A stretch of 64,000 nt of DNA from RGIG1959 sp964564305 (GTDB lineage: Bacteria > Bacillota > Clostridia > Oscillospirales > Acutalibacteraceae): positions 14,954 to 78,953 of the forward strand of contig CAZMAM010000001.1 in the NCBI GenBank assembly GCA_964564305.1, given 5' to 3'. The notes under the pieces were generated by a model. The model had not been told where the DNA came from. It saw only the letters and a program-made list of their open reading frames with translations, and searched no databases. Shown here in pieces: positions 51,243-60,178 of this stretch (positions within the stretch are counted from its first letter, which is position 1; each line of letters begins with the position of its first letter). The position numbers and the translations under genes were made by a program.

Positions 51243-53297
51243 CTAATTCAATCCTTCTTCTCCCACCTGTGCAAACAGGCGGGAGATTTTTTGCCTGAGG
51301 GGCGCGTTTTCACGCCGAATCAGATCGGGATCTTCGCGATTGAGCCGAAGCGCCTCCTCCTGGGCCGCCTGAAGCATACGCATATCCGCTTTCAAATCCG
51401 CAATATCAAGCGGGGGCAGGCCGTGCTGGCGGTCTCCGAAAAAATCGCCCGGCCCTCGCAGTTTTAAATCTTCCTGAGCAATTTGAAAGCCGTCATTCGT
51501 CCGGCACATCACCTGTAAGCGGCGCCTTGTTTCACCGGATTCCGAACCGCTGATCAGCACACAACCGGAGGGATCGCTTCCTCTGCCCACCCGGCCCCGA
51601 AGCTGGTGAAGCTGCGCCAACCCAAAGCGCTCGGCGTTTTCTACCACCATAATACACGCGTTGGGAACATCCACGCCCACCTCGACAACGGTGGTGCAAA
51701 CCAACAAATCCAAGCGGTGCGCGGCAAAATCCGACATCACTTTTTCTTTTTGTTCGCCCTTCATACGCCCGTGCATCAGGCCGATGCGAAAAGCTCCGAG
51801 CGGCCCCTTACGCAGGGAAACGGCATATTCGGTCGCCGCCGCGAGGGCTTTAGAGGCTGAATCCTCATCTTCTTCCACCAGCGGGCATACAATAAAGCCC
51901 TGTTTGCCCGCGCGAAAAAATTTTTCGATATAATGAAACACCCGTTCTCTTTTATCCGGGCCAACCGCATATGTGGCGACCGGCATACGCCCGGGCGGCA
52001 ATTCATCCAGCACCGAAATATCCAAATCCCCGTACATCATCAGCGCCAGCGTGCGCGGAATAGGTGTGGCGGACATCACCAGCCGATGGGGAATTTCTCC
52101 CTTTTCGGAAAGCGCAACACGTTGTTCCACACCGAATCGGTGCTGCTCATCGGTGATGACCAATCCCAGACGGTGAAAAACCGTTTTCCCGGAAATCAGC
52201 GCATGGGTGCCAATCACCAAATCAATCTTGCCTTCCGCGATATCCTGAAGCGTTTGCCGCTTTTGAGCGGCTTTGAGCGAACCGGTTAACAGGCCGACTC
52301 GAACCGAATTTCCCAGCAGCCGGGACAAAGAAAGCGCATGCTGTCTTGCCAAAATATCGGTAGGCACCATTATCGCCGCCTGCCAGCCGTTTCGAATAAC
52401 GATATACGCCGCCGCCGCGGCGACCGCCGTTTTTCCGCTGCCGACATCTCCCTGTATCAACCGGTTCATCGGAAGCGGCCCGCGCAAATCTCTCACGCAG
52501 GCGGCAATGGCCCGATTTTGCGCTTCTGTCGGCGTAAACGGTAGCCGCTCCCGAAATTCTTCGGTAAAATCCCGGGTAATCCGCACGCCGGTGGAACGGC
52601 GGCGACGGTTTTTCAGGCGAAACAAACCCAGCTGCAAAATCAGCAGTTCCTCAAACACCAAGCGATCTCGCGCCGCCTGAAGGTTTTCAAAAAAATCGGG
52701 AAAATGAATCTGCCGCATGGCCTCCTTAATGGAAAGCAACCCGTTACGCCGGCGAATATCCGGCGGCAGAAAATCTCTCAGCGCATCCCCCGCCAGATCG
52801 AGAGCACTGCGCATGGCTTTTTCGATGGCGGAAGAAGGAAGGCCGGCCGATTGGAGATACACGGGACGTATGCGCTCGCCTCCCTGTGCCAAGGCAATGG
52901 CGGGGGAACTCATTTCATAATATCCCATGCGGTCGGTCACCTTTCCGTACAGCAGATACCGCTCTCCTCTTCGGATGGCTTCCGCCTGAAAACGGGTATT
53001 AAATAAAGTCACCGTCATCCGGTCGATGCCGTCGCTGACCGCAAAAGAAAAAAGAGTCAGCCCTTTGCGAATCACCCGAGAAGAAGATTCACAAAGGGCG
53101 GTAACCCTAACGCAACATACCGTATGATTCAAAGCGGCCTGTGCAATGGTGCAAACGGTCGCCCAATCTTCATAAGTGCGCGGATAAAGATGTAACAAAT
53201 CGTCTACCGTTTGAATCCCGCGCTTTCCGAATCGCGCCGCCCGTATTTCACCGACCCCTTTTAAATACTGCACCGGCCGACCGAGCACATCGTCCAT
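51243..53297 (-). CDS. recG: ATP-dependent DNA helicase RecG
   Basis: A 684-residue branch-migration helicase. An N-terminal wedge/OB domain (about 1-240) precedes helicase motifs I GDVGSGKTA, II as DEQH (VITDEQHRFGVEQR), III SATPIPRTLAL and VI QLRGRVGRG. It remodels stalled forks and Holliday junctions. Length is typical. ATG 53297 has AAAAGGAGG upstream. It is followed by a convergent plus-strand gene. Confidence 0.97.
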   Translation of the reverse strand: MDDVLGRPVQYLKGVGEIRAARFGKRGIQTVDDLLHLYPRTYEDWATVCTIAQAALNHTVCCVRVTALCESSSRVIRKGLTLFSFAVSDGIDRMTVTLFNTRFQAEAIRRGERYLLYGKVTDRMGYYEMSSPAIALAQGGERIRPVYLQSAGLPSSAIEKAMRSALDLAGDALRDFLPPDIRRRNGLLSIKEAMRQIHFPDFFENLQAARDRLVFEELLILQLGLFRLKNRRRRSTGVRITRDFTEEFRERLPFTPTEAQNRAIAACVRDLRGPLPMNRLIQGDVGSGKTAVAAAAAYIVIRNGWQAAIMVPTDILARQHALSLSRLLGNSVRVGLLTGSLKAAQKRQTLQDIAEGKIDLVIGTHALISGKTVFHRLGLVITDEQHRFGVEQRVALSEKGEIPHRLVMSATPIPRTLALMMYGDLDISVLDELPPGRMPVATYAVGPDKRERVFHYIEKFFRAGKQGFIVCPLVEEDEDSASKALAAATEYAVSLRKGPLGAFRIGLMHGRMKGEQKEKVMSDFAAHRLDLLVCTTVVEVGVDVPNACIMVVENAERFGLAQLHQLRGRVGRGSDPSGCVLISGSESGETRRRLQVMCRTNDGFQIAQEDLKLRGPGDFFGDRQHGLPPLDIADLKADMRMLQAAQEEALRLNREDPDLIRRENAPLRQKISRLFAQVGEEGLN
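51260..51292 (+). terminator. Terminator of the CNNM gene inside recG
   Basis: CTCCCACCTG at 51260-51269 pairs with CAGGCGGGAG at 51276-51285 (one mismatch), then ATTTTTTG. The sequence also codes the last residues of recG on the other strand. Confidence 0.75.
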
Positions 53298-53372
53298 AGA
53301 GGACGCCTCCTTTTGTAACGCGGCACAATAAACTGAAATCGGTGCTTCATAAAGACAACACCGCGCATGGTC

Positions 53373-54242
53373 TCAAAGTGTTTTGACCAATTCTTTCAGA
53401 TAAACCGCAAAATCCGCACCGAGTTCCGGATGAGCCAGCGCCACTTCACATGTTGCTTGCAAAATACCCAGTTTATTGCCCATATCGTACCGTTTGCCCG
53501 TAAATTGAACACCGGTCATACCGTCACGCCCGGCGAGCACGCGCATGGCGTCGGTTAATTGAATTTCACCGCCCGCGCCGGGCAAAGTACGATCCAAAAT
53601 ATCAAAAATCTCTGGCAGCAGCACGCAGCGCCCTAAAATGGCAAACGTGGAAAGGATTTGATCCGGCCGCGGTTTTTCCACCATATCGCTGACTTCATAC
53701 AGACGTTCGCCGATGGGATGGACGGCCAGAGAACAGTATTTTCCGATTTGATCGCGGGGCACTTGCTGAATGCCGACAACACCTTTGCCCGTTTGCTCAT
53801 AGGCGCGTATCAGCTGAGCGCACGCCGGATCCTCCCCGATAATCACATCGTCCCCGTACAAAACCGCAAACGGCTCATTGCCGACAAACGCCCGGGCACA
53901 TCCGACAGCGTGACCCAGCCCCCGGGTTTCCTTCTGACGAATATAAAAGATATTGGCCAGCTTCGTCAGCCGCCTGACCTCCTCAAGCTCTTTGTCTTTT
54001 CCGGTTTCGGCCAGACGCGCTTCCAATTCAACGGCATGGTCAAAGTGATCCTCTATAATTTCCTTGCCCCGGTTCGTGATAATCAAAATATCGGTGATGC
54101 CGGAACGGACAGCCTCTTCCACAATATATTGAATGGCCGGCTTATCCACAATCGTCAGCATCTCCTTGGGACATGCCTTCGTGGCCGGCAATACTCTGGT
54201 TCCCAATCCCGCCGCCGGAATAACCGCCTTACGCACGCTCAT
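53373..54242 (-). CDS. galU: UTP-glucose-1-phosphate uridylyltransferase
   Basis: A 289-residue nucleotidyltransferase making UDP-glucose for polysaccharides and glycolipids. The GLGTRVLPATKACPKEML motif binds UTP and phosphate, with GLGHAVGCAR and VLYGDDVI following. ATG 54242 has GGAGG upstream; the frame before it runs into a repeat. Its leader, about 270 nt from a promoter at 54520-54548, is largely filled by a 180-bp MITE-like element. Might supply the surface-polymer acetylation locus. Confidence 0.95.
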   Translation of the reverse strand: MSVRKAVIPAAGLGTRVLPATKACPKEMLTIVDKPAIQYIVEEAVRSGITDILIITNRGKEIIEDHFDHAVELEARLAETGKDKELEEVRRLTKLANIFYIRQKETRGLGHAVGCARAFVGNEPFAVLYGDDVIIGEDPACAQLIRAYEQTGKGVVGIQQVPRDQIGKYCSLAVHPIGERLYEVSDMVEKPRPDQILSTFAILGRCVLLPEIFDILDRTLPGAGGEIQLTDAMRVLAGRDGMTGVQFTGKRYDMGNKLGILQATCEVALAHPELGADFAVYLKELVKTL

Positions 54243-54271
54243 AACCGTTCCTCCGTTTTTCTGACTGTGTA

Positions 54272-54451
54272 TTAAGGCAACGCCGCACAAAACCGGGCTT
54301 GCGCACAATGCCTACCCATTTGCGAGAATCTTTTCCGTACTTTATCCGAAAATCGTCGCGAACACACAAAGTATTTCCTGCGCTTTTCGGTTCACTGGAG
54401 CAAAATCTGACGACGAATCTGACGCACAATCATTATGCGGTATTGACTTAA
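54272..54451 (-). repeat. MITE-like inverted-repeat element, 180 bp
   Basis: Ends TTAAGGCAACGCCGCACAA (54272-54290) and, inverted, TTAAGTCAATACCGCATAA (54433-54451) are near-matching inverted repeats that can pair 17 of 19 positions in RNA. The core shares ATCTGACGCACAATCA and ATTATGCGGTATTG with the copy at 34372-34450. There is no open frame inside. It sits in the galU leader, in the same orientation to its gene as the rubrerythrin copy. Confidence 0.8.
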
Positions 54452-54519
54452 ACATTTTTCTGATCTGTTATATGCTTTTTGTATCGGTCACATACAATGA
54501 TTTTTGTATTTCATATTTT

Positions 54520-54548
54520 ATTATATCCCATTTCTATATCTATTGCAA
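54520..54548 (-). promoter_or_regulatory. galU promoter
   Basis: Read on minus: TTGCAA (54543-54548), 17-bp spacer, TATAAT (54520-54525). Between it and the cold-shock promoter, 54549-54688 is AT-rich with one 7-bp inverted repeat (54586-54592 with 54643-54649) and no gene. Confidence 0.75.
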
Positions 54549-54688
54549 TACTTTGTTCACATTTTCAACAGGCTGTTTCCCACTAGTTAATTATCAAAGT
54601 AAATGCAATAGTGATTTGAAAACGTGTTGCGTTTAATTTGGCAATTAACTCTACAGTTCACGAGGGGACGGGAACCGAAATTTTTTGC

Positions 54689-54717
54689 TTGACAAGGTGA
54701 CAGGCATATGATATACT
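54689..54717 (+). promoter_or_regulatory. Cold-shock gene promoter
   Basis: TTGACA at 54689-54694, 17-bp spacer, TATACT at 54712-54717. Confidence 0.85.
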
Positions 54718-54751
54718 TTTCGCCGTTCCATTTTTGACGACCTCACACGAT

Positions 54752-54794
54752 ACCCATCGGTTGGTTTTCGAGAGGAAACTGTGGGTCTTTTTTT
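54752..54794 (+). promoter_or_regulatory. Terminator-like hairpin in the cold-shock leader
   Basis: ACCCA at 54752-54756 pairs with TGGGT at 54782-54786, with weaker pairing inside, followed by C and seven Ts (54788-54794). It lies about 30 nt into a roughly 107-nt leader, after the promoter and before the ribosome site GGGGGAGG (54812-54819). This is the position of an attenuator or temperature-sensitive leader. Confidence 0.6.
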
Positions 54795-54829
54795 ATGGAA
54801 GATTTTCTTTTGGGGGAGGTTACCCTGCG

Positions 54830-55039
54830 ATGAACGGCACTGTCAAATGGTTCAATGAGACCAAAGGTTACGGTTTCATCTCCAACGATGAGGGCGGCGA
54901 CGATGTTTTTGTGCATTTCTCGGCGATCGTAGGCGAAGGCTTTAAAACCTTGGCGGAAGGTCAAAAAGTTACTTTCGACATCGAAGCCGATCCGAAAAAT
55001 CCGAGTAAAAACCGCGCAGTTAATGTAGTGGCACAATGA
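54830..55039 (+). CDS. Cold-shock protein
   Basis: A 69-residue single cold-shock domain (OB fold, RNA chaperone). RNP1 is KGYGFI and RNP2 VFVHFS; the opening MNGTVKWFNETKG is standard. ATG 54830 follows GGGGGAGG; an earlier in-frame ATG lies within the leader hairpin and is rejected. It has its own promoter, long leader and strong terminator. It may be cspA- or cspB-like; paralogues cannot be told apart here. Confidence 0.96.
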   Translation: MNGTVKWFNETKGYGFISNDEGGDDVFVHFSAIVGEGFKTLAEGQKVTFDIEADPKNPSKNRAVNVVAQ

Positions 55040-55047
55040 ACCGAATC

Positions 55048-55082
55048 AAAAAGCCCCGGTGCGAAAGGCCCGGGGCTTTTTG
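55048..55082. terminator. Terminator after the cold-shock gene
   Basis: AAAAAGCCCCGG at 55048-55059 pairs with CCGGGGCTTTTT at 55070-55081; it is symmetrical, so it may also serve the minus-strand aspS. Confidence 0.92.
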
Positions 55083-55124
55083 TTACCTGATTCTGCCGTT
55101 ATACTGCCTCTTGTATTGCCGCAT

Positions 55125-56915
55125 TTATCTCTCTTCCGGCTTTTCCGCCACAACGGAAAGGCCGAGTTCTGTTAATTGCTTTTCATCTGCAGGAGAGGGG
55201 CAGCCGGTCATCGGTTCGGTCATATTTTGCACTTTTGGAAAAGCGGTGACATCCCTCAGGGATTCGGTGCCCGCCATCTGCATCACCAAACGATCCAGCC
55301 CGATGCCCATACCGCCGTGCGGTGGGGCGCCAAAACGAAAAGCGGACGTCAAAAAGCCGAATTTTTCCTGCGCCTCTTCATCGGAGAGCCCTAACGCGCG
55401 AAACATACGGGATTGCAGATTCGGATCGGTAATACGGATGGATCCGCTGGCCAGTTCAATGCCGTTGAGCACCAGATCGTACGCTTTGGCAAATACCTTT
55501 TGCGGATCGGATTCCAAATAAGGAATACATTCATCCAGCGGAGCGGTAAACGGATGATGCATGGCGTCCCAGCAACCGGTTTCCGCGTTGTATTCAAAGA
55601 AGGGAAAATCGGTAATCCACAGCGGAGCAAAGCCCTTGCGCTCTATTCCCGTTTTGTCCGCCACCGCTGTGCGCAAAGCCCCAAGTACCTGCAACACCTG
55701 TTTGCGGACGGAATCCGCGACAATCAAAACGACGTCGCCTTCTTCGGCGCCGGCGGTTTGAAGCAAAACCCGCATTTGTTCTTCGGTGAAAAACTTTGCA
55801 AAAGAGCAGGAAAGATTTTCCGGCGTCCACCGGATAAACGCCAATCCCTTGGCGCCGATACCCCGGACAAATTCGGTTAATTTATCGATTTCCTTCCGGG
55901 TCAGCACTTGTGCGGCTCCCTTTACCGTGATGCCCTTAACCGAGCCTCCGGCTTCCAGCGCATGAGTGAATACAGAAAAAGAACAATCCCTCACAGCGTC
56001 TTGGAAATCAATCAGTTCCATCGCAAACCGGGTATCCGGTTTATCCGTTCCGTACCGTTCCATCGCCTCAGTGTATGTCATTCGCGGCAGAGGAAGAGGA
56101 AGCTCCACCCCAAGAACACACCGGAAAATATGATGCAACAGCCCTTCCCCAACGGAAATGACCTGCTCCACATCCACAAAAGACATTTCCAAATCAATCT
56201 GGGTAAACTCCGGCTGCCGATCGGCGCGCAAATCCTCGTCGCGAAAGCAGCGCGCAAATTGCATATACCGATCGAATCCCGCCACCATGGCTAACTGCTT
56301 ATACAGCTGCGGAGACTGGGGAAGCGCATAAAACTGCCCCGGGTGCAGCCGGGAAGCCACCAAAAAATCCCGAGCTCCCTCGGGTGTGGATCGAATCAGC
56401 ATCGGGGTTTCCAGTTCGATAAAGCCCTCGCCGTCCAAATAATCCCGCGCCGCCTTGGCGACTTTATGGCGCATAATCAGATTCCGCTGAAGATCCGGAC
56501 GGCGCAAATCCAAATAGCGGTAACGAAGACGAGTCAGTTCATCGGTTTTGCTGTTCTCGGTAATTTCAAAAGGAGGCGTTTGTGACTCGGCCAAAATTCG
56601 CAGTTCATCCGCCGCAATTTCAATCTCGCCGGTAGGCAAATCGGGATTTTTGGCGGTTCGTTCCCGCACTGTTCCCCTTACCGCCAAGACAAATTCGCTT
56701 TTCACGGTGTGCGCCTTTTCCCGTATATCTCGGGAAACGGTCTCATCAAACGCAAGCTGCACCGTACCGGAACGATCTCTGAGATCGATGAAAATCAGTT
56801 TTCCCAAATCCCGCTGACGCTGCGCCCAGCCGAACAGGGTCACCGTTTTCCCGCAATCCGACAGGCGCAACTGCCCGCAATAATGCGAACGTTCCATCCC
56901 TTTTACGGTTTCCAT
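55125..56915 (-). CDS. aspS: Aspartyl-tRNA synthetase
   Basis: A 596-residue class II synthetase of the bacterial type. An N-terminal OB anticodon-binding domain (about 1-110, FGWAQRQRDLGKLIFIDLRDRSG in part), the catalytic core with motif 2 FRDEDLRADRQPEFTQ, a GAD insertion (about 290-410), and motif 3 GIGLDRLVM near the end. Starts at 56915 behind GAGGGG. It follows hisS by 48 bp, a common hisS-aspS order. No T-box is visible before it. Confidence 0.97.
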   Translation of the reverse strand: METVKGMERSHYCGQLRLSDCGKTVTLFGWAQRQRDLGKLIFIDLRDRSGTVQLAFDETVSRDIREKAHTVKSEFVLAVRGTVRERTAKNPDLPTGEIEIAADELRILAESQTPPFEITENSKTDELTRLRYRYLDLRRPDLQRNLIMRHKVAKAARDYLDGEGFIELETPMLIRSTPEGARDFLVASRLHPGQFYALPQSPQLYKQLAMVAGFDRYMQFARCFRDEDLRADRQPEFTQIDLEMSFVDVEQVISVGEGLLHHIFRCVLGVELPLPLPRMTYTEAMERYGTDKPDTRFAMELIDFQDAVRDCSFSVFTHALEAGGSVKGITVKGAAQVLTRKEIDKLTEFVRGIGAKGLAFIRWTPENLSCSFAKFFTEEQMRVLLQTAGAEEGDVVLIVADSVRKQVLQVLGALRTAVADKTGIERKGFAPLWITDFPFFEYNAETGCWDAMHHPFTAPLDECIPYLESDPQKVFAKAYDLVLNGIELASGSIRITDPNLQSRMFRALGLSDEEAQEKFGFLTSAFRFGAPPHGGMGIGLDRLVMQMAGTESLRDVTAFPKVQNMTEPMTGCPSPADEKQLTELGLSVVAEKPEER

Positions 56916-56963
56916 GTGCTTCCCCTCTTTTAACGGTCCGTCAGAGTGAAAGAATTCGGCATT

Positions 56964-58238
56964 TCATTCGTCGTTCCCGGCGGAAAAAACCTCATATAAA
57001 CTGTCATCGAGGGCAATTTTGCTTTCTTCTCCGTTTGCCATATCTTTCAGCTTCGCTCTCGATTGCCGTATTTCGTCTTCCCCCACCACAATGACATACC
57101 GCGCACCGATTTTATCGGCATACTTCATCTGCGCTTTCAGGCTTCTTCGCTCTAAATCGGTTTGCACCGCAACGCCGCCCTGCCTGAGTTTCTGCGCAGC
57201 CGCAAAACACCACTGTTCGGCCGCGTCACCGACAGAGGCCAGATACAGTTCAGGCTTTGAATCCTCCGGAAACGAAACCCCTTTGGCCTCCATTACCAGA
57301 AGCAATCTTTCCAGCCCCATACCGAACCCCAAAGCCGGTAAAGGGTTTCCGCCCAGTTCTTCTACCAATCCGTCGTATCTGCCGCCGCCGCAAACCACCG
57401 CCTGAGCACCCAATGCATCCGAAACGAATTCGAATACCGTCCGCGTATAATAATCCAAGCCCCGGACAATACGGGGATCAACGGTAAACCCGATTCCCGC
57501 CGCCGAAAGCAGCGATTGCACCTGTTCAAAGTGACGGCGGCAATCCGTGCAAAGATAATTCAGTATCTCCGGCGCTTCTTGCGATATGCGCTTGCAAGAG
57601 GGATTTTTGCAATCCAAAATACGCATCGGACTGCGGTTCAGGCGTTCCCAGCAACTGTCGCAGAGAGTGTCGGCATACCGGGAAAAATAATCATACAGCG
57701 CCTGAGTATACCGCAAACGGCAGGAAGGACATCCGATAGAATTCAGATGCAGCCGCACACCGGTGACGCCGAAAGAATGCAAAATATTTCCTGCAAGCCC
57801 GATGACCTCCGCATCCGCCTGCGCGCCGGCGGCACCGAAGCATTCCGCTCCAAATTGATGAAATTCCCGAAGCCTTCCCGCCTGCGGCTTTTCATAACGG
57901 TAACAAGAAGTCACATAACAGACTTTCACCGGCAATACGCCCGCATAAAGACCGTGTTCCAGCAGCGCCCTTGCGATGCCCGCCGTCCCCTCGGGGCGCA
58001 AGGTAACCGAACGTCCGCCTTTATCGGTAAAGGTGTACATTTCTTTTTGCACCACATCAGTTGTTTCCCCGACCGACCGGAAGAACAGTTCGGTATGTTC
58101 AAAAACCGGAGTGCGCATTTCCCGGTAACCGTAATTTTCGGCAACGGAAATCGCCATGCGCTCAATATACTGCCACTTCAGGCTGTCGCCGGGCAAAACA
58201 TCCGCAGTGCCTCGGGGCGCGTTGGTCAGAAAATTCAT
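56964..58238 (-). CDS. hisS: Histidyl-tRNA synthetase
   Basis: A 424-residue class II synthetase. Motif 2 is CYRYEKPQAGRLREFHQFG, the histidine-specific block RGLDYYTRTVFEF is intact, motif 3 is GFGMGLERLLL, and the C-terminal anticodon-binding domain follows (about 325-424). ATG 58238 overlaps the mgsA stop by one base (TAATG); the frame before it lies inside mgsA. Confidence 0.97.
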   Translation of the reverse strand: MNFLTNAPRGTADVLPGDSLKWQYIERMAISVAENYGYREMRTPVFEHTELFFRSVGETTDVVQKEMYTFTDKGGRSVTLRPEGTAGIARALLEHGLYAGVLPVKVCYVTSCYRYEKPQAGRLREFHQFGAECFGAAGAQADAEVIGLAGNILHSFGVTGVRLHLNSIGCPSCRLRYTQALYDYFSRYADTLCDSCWERLNRSPMRILDCKNPSCKRISQEAPEILNYLCTDCRRHFEQVQSLLSAAGIGFTVDPRIVRGLDYYTRTVFEFVSDALGAQAVVCGGGRYDGLVEELGGNPLPALGFGMGLERLLLVMEAKGVSFPEDSKPELYLASVGDAAEQWCFAAAQKLRQGGVAVQTDLERRSLKAQMKYADKIGARYVIVVGEDEIRQSRAKLKDMANGEESKIALDDSLYEVFSAGNDE

Positions 58239-58651
58239 TACGGCTCCCGCTCTCCGTTGCGGACAATGGTACGCCAATCCAAATCTCCGCGCTCCAAACC
58301 GTGAATCAGTACTTCGGCGGTGGCAATGTTGGTCGCCACGGGAATGCTGCGCATATCACAGAGTCTGAGCACATCGTTTTCGTTGGTCTCGTGTTCCTTT
58401 ACGGTTAACGGATCACGGAAAAAAATCAGCAAATCAATTTCATCGCAGGCAATTCTGGCCCCAATCTGCTGTTCTCCTCCCTGATCCCCGCTCATATACC
58501 GAAGTACCGGCAAACCCGTTGATTCTTCCACCATTTTACCGGTGGTATCGGTTGCACAGATATGGTGTCTGCTCAGTATCCCGCAATACGCGATACAAAA
58601 CTGAACCATCAGTTCTTTCTTGCTGTCGTGAGCGATCAGCGCAATGTTCAT
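58238..58651 (-). CDS. mgsA: Methylglyoxal synthase
   Basis: A 137-residue enzyme converting dihydroxyacetone phosphate to methylglyoxal. It has ALIAHDSKKELM with the phosphate-binding region, ATDTTGKMV, the catalytic-Asp block SGDQGGEQQIGA, and FFRDPLTVKEHE. ATG 58651 is preferred over a GTG three codons earlier, which sits too close to AAAGGAG. It overlaps hisS by one base and follows the minD-like gene. Confidence 0.94.
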   Translation of the reverse strand: MNIALIAHDSKKELMVQFCIAYCGILSRHHICATDTTGKMVEESTGLPVLRYMSGDQGGEQQIGARIACDEIDLLIFFRDPLTVKEHETNENDVLRLCDMRSIPVATNIATAEVLIHGLERGDLDWRTIVRNGEREP

Positions 58652-58750
58652 TTCCGGCACTCTCCTTTTTTAATTGAAATATCTTCACGCATGTCCGCCG
58701 ATTTTCATCAACCCACACGCATAAGCGGCCACGCGGCTTTAAGCCATACC

Positions 58751-59491
58751 TCAACCCATTGCGGACAGCGGCGCCAACGGAACCGTTCTGCCCATAAATC
58801 TCGCGGCAATATTCCGAAAACATCGGGACGCACGGTTTTCCCACGGAAGCGGTAACCCGTTCGCATTGGCAACCGAAACGGCCTCATCTTCCGGTATTAC
58901 CCCCAAAAGCGGAACACCGGCCCGATCCATCACTTCATCGATATCCGGCATTTTTCCGCGTTTTATGGGGCGGGGCCGCAGCCGGTTGATCACCAAACGG
59001 CAGGGAATATGCTCGCGTTCCAACAAATTGCTGACGGTAAGCGCATCCTTTGCGCAAACATTATCGGGTGTGGCAACAATCAGAGCCCGATCCGCCCCGG
59101 CTATCGCCGTGTGAAACCCCTGACCGATTCCGGCGGGGCAATCCACCAGCACCGTGTCGTAGTATTTGGCCAACCCCCGGCACAGATACCGCATTTCCTG
59201 CGGAGAACACATCTGTTCACGGTCGATGGGCGCGGAAATCATATCGACACCCTCGCACACCGAAGCGGGCGCAATCGCCTGAGCGGGAGTACAGCGCCGG
59301 GCAAAAATATCCGAAAGATCGTATACCGCGCTCTCCACACCCAGCATCCAATCCAAGCTGCGCAACCCGGCGTCGGCGTCTATCGCTAAAATCCGACGCC
59401 CCTCGCGCGCCAACGCACAGGAAAGCCCAGCACAAAGAGTGGATTTTCCCGCTCCGCCCTTTCCGGAGGTGATGACCGCGACCACACACAC
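58751..59491 (-). CDS. MinD-like ATPase with a shortened C-terminus
   Basis: A 246-residue ParA/MinD-family ATPase. The deviant Walker A motif is SGKGGAGKST (about 9-18) and DADAGLRSLDWMLG is the MinD-type block. It starts with GTG 59491 behind AAGGAGG. MinD proteins normally end in an amphipathic membrane-binding helix; this frame stops right after the RFMGRTVPLAPL region. One frame over, the DNA continues with a Trp/Leu/Val-rich stretch to a stop at 58708. Neither minC nor minE is nearby, so division-site function is uncertain. Confidence 0.8.
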   Translation of the reverse strand: MCVVAVITSGKGGAGKSTLCAGLSCALAREGRRILAIDADAGLRSLDWMLGVESAVYDLSDIFARRCTPAQAIAPASVCEGVDMISAPIDREQMCSPQEMRYLCRGLAKYYDTVLVDCPAGIGQGFHTAIAGADRALIVATPDNVCAKDALTVSNLLEREHIPCRLVINRLRPRPIKRGKMPDIDEVMDRAGVPLLGVIPEDEAVSVANANGLPLPWENRASRCFRNIAARFMGRTVPLAPLSAMG

Positions 59492-59623
59492 TTCCTCCTT
59501 TGTGTCTTTGTGTTCGCCGTAACCCCATTTTCATTGTATCACGCATCGCGACGATTGTAAAGACAGTTTTTGGCAAATTTTCTACTTTTTTAACGGTTTT
59601 GTTCCGGTTTTTGCCGTAAATCT

Positions 59624-60175
59624 CTAAAAATTCCGTAAAAAGCGCCACAGTGACGCCGGAAGTCCCATTACGGTGAAAAAATCACCGCAAATGCCCGCAA
59701 TATACCGTGCGCCGAGCCCCTGTATTCCATATGCCCCAGCCTTATCCATCGGTTCACCCGTGGCGATATATTCCGCAATATCGCAGGGCGTCATAGGCAA
59801 AAATGTAACTTCCGCTTCGGAAACAAAACCGTCGCGGTTGTCCTTTCCGCAAACCCACACGCCGGTCAGCACCCGGTGTGTGCGCCCCTGAAGCGCAGCG
59901 AGCATCCGCTTAGCGTCTTCTTCATCCTTCGGTTTACCGAAAACGCGATAATCCAATGCCACCACCGTATCCGCGCCCACCACCGGGCAGAAGCCACCGA
60001 CATCGCGAAACACCTGCTCGGCCTTATTCCGTGCCGTAGCCAGCACGTTTTCAGAAACGGTCAGACCGGGATCAAACGCTCTTTCCCGGGAAGCCGGACA
60101 GATATCCGCCTGTATACCGAGCAGCGCACAAATTTCCCTGCGGCGCGGGGAAGCCGAAGCCAACACAATACGCAT
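59624..60175 (-). CDS. maf: Maf family nucleotide pyrophosphatase
   Basis: A 183-residue house-cleaning enzyme that hydrolyses dTTP, UTP or modified nucleotides. It opens with LASASPRRREIC, and has VVGADTVVALD, GKPKDEEDA and GAYGIQGLGARYI, the last being typical of the YhdE-type dTTP/UTP group. Normal length. It lies 3 bases after the phosphoesterase gene and is probably cotranscribed with it. Confidence 0.95.
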   Translation of the reverse strand: MRIVLASASPRRREICALLGIQADICPASRERAFDPGLTVSENVLATARNKAEQVFRDVGGFCPVVGADTVVALDYRVFGKPKDEEDAKRMLAALQGRTHRVLTGVWVCGKDNRDGFVSEAEVTFLPMTPCDIAEYIATGEPMDKAGAYGIQGLGARYIAGICGDFFTVMGLPASLWRFLRNF

Positions 60176-60178
60176 GCC

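Noticed and set aside
56916..56963. T-box before aspS or hisS
   Set aside because: The gaps are too short, and no T-box sequence or terminator hairpin is seen; both genes follow mgsA in one transcript.
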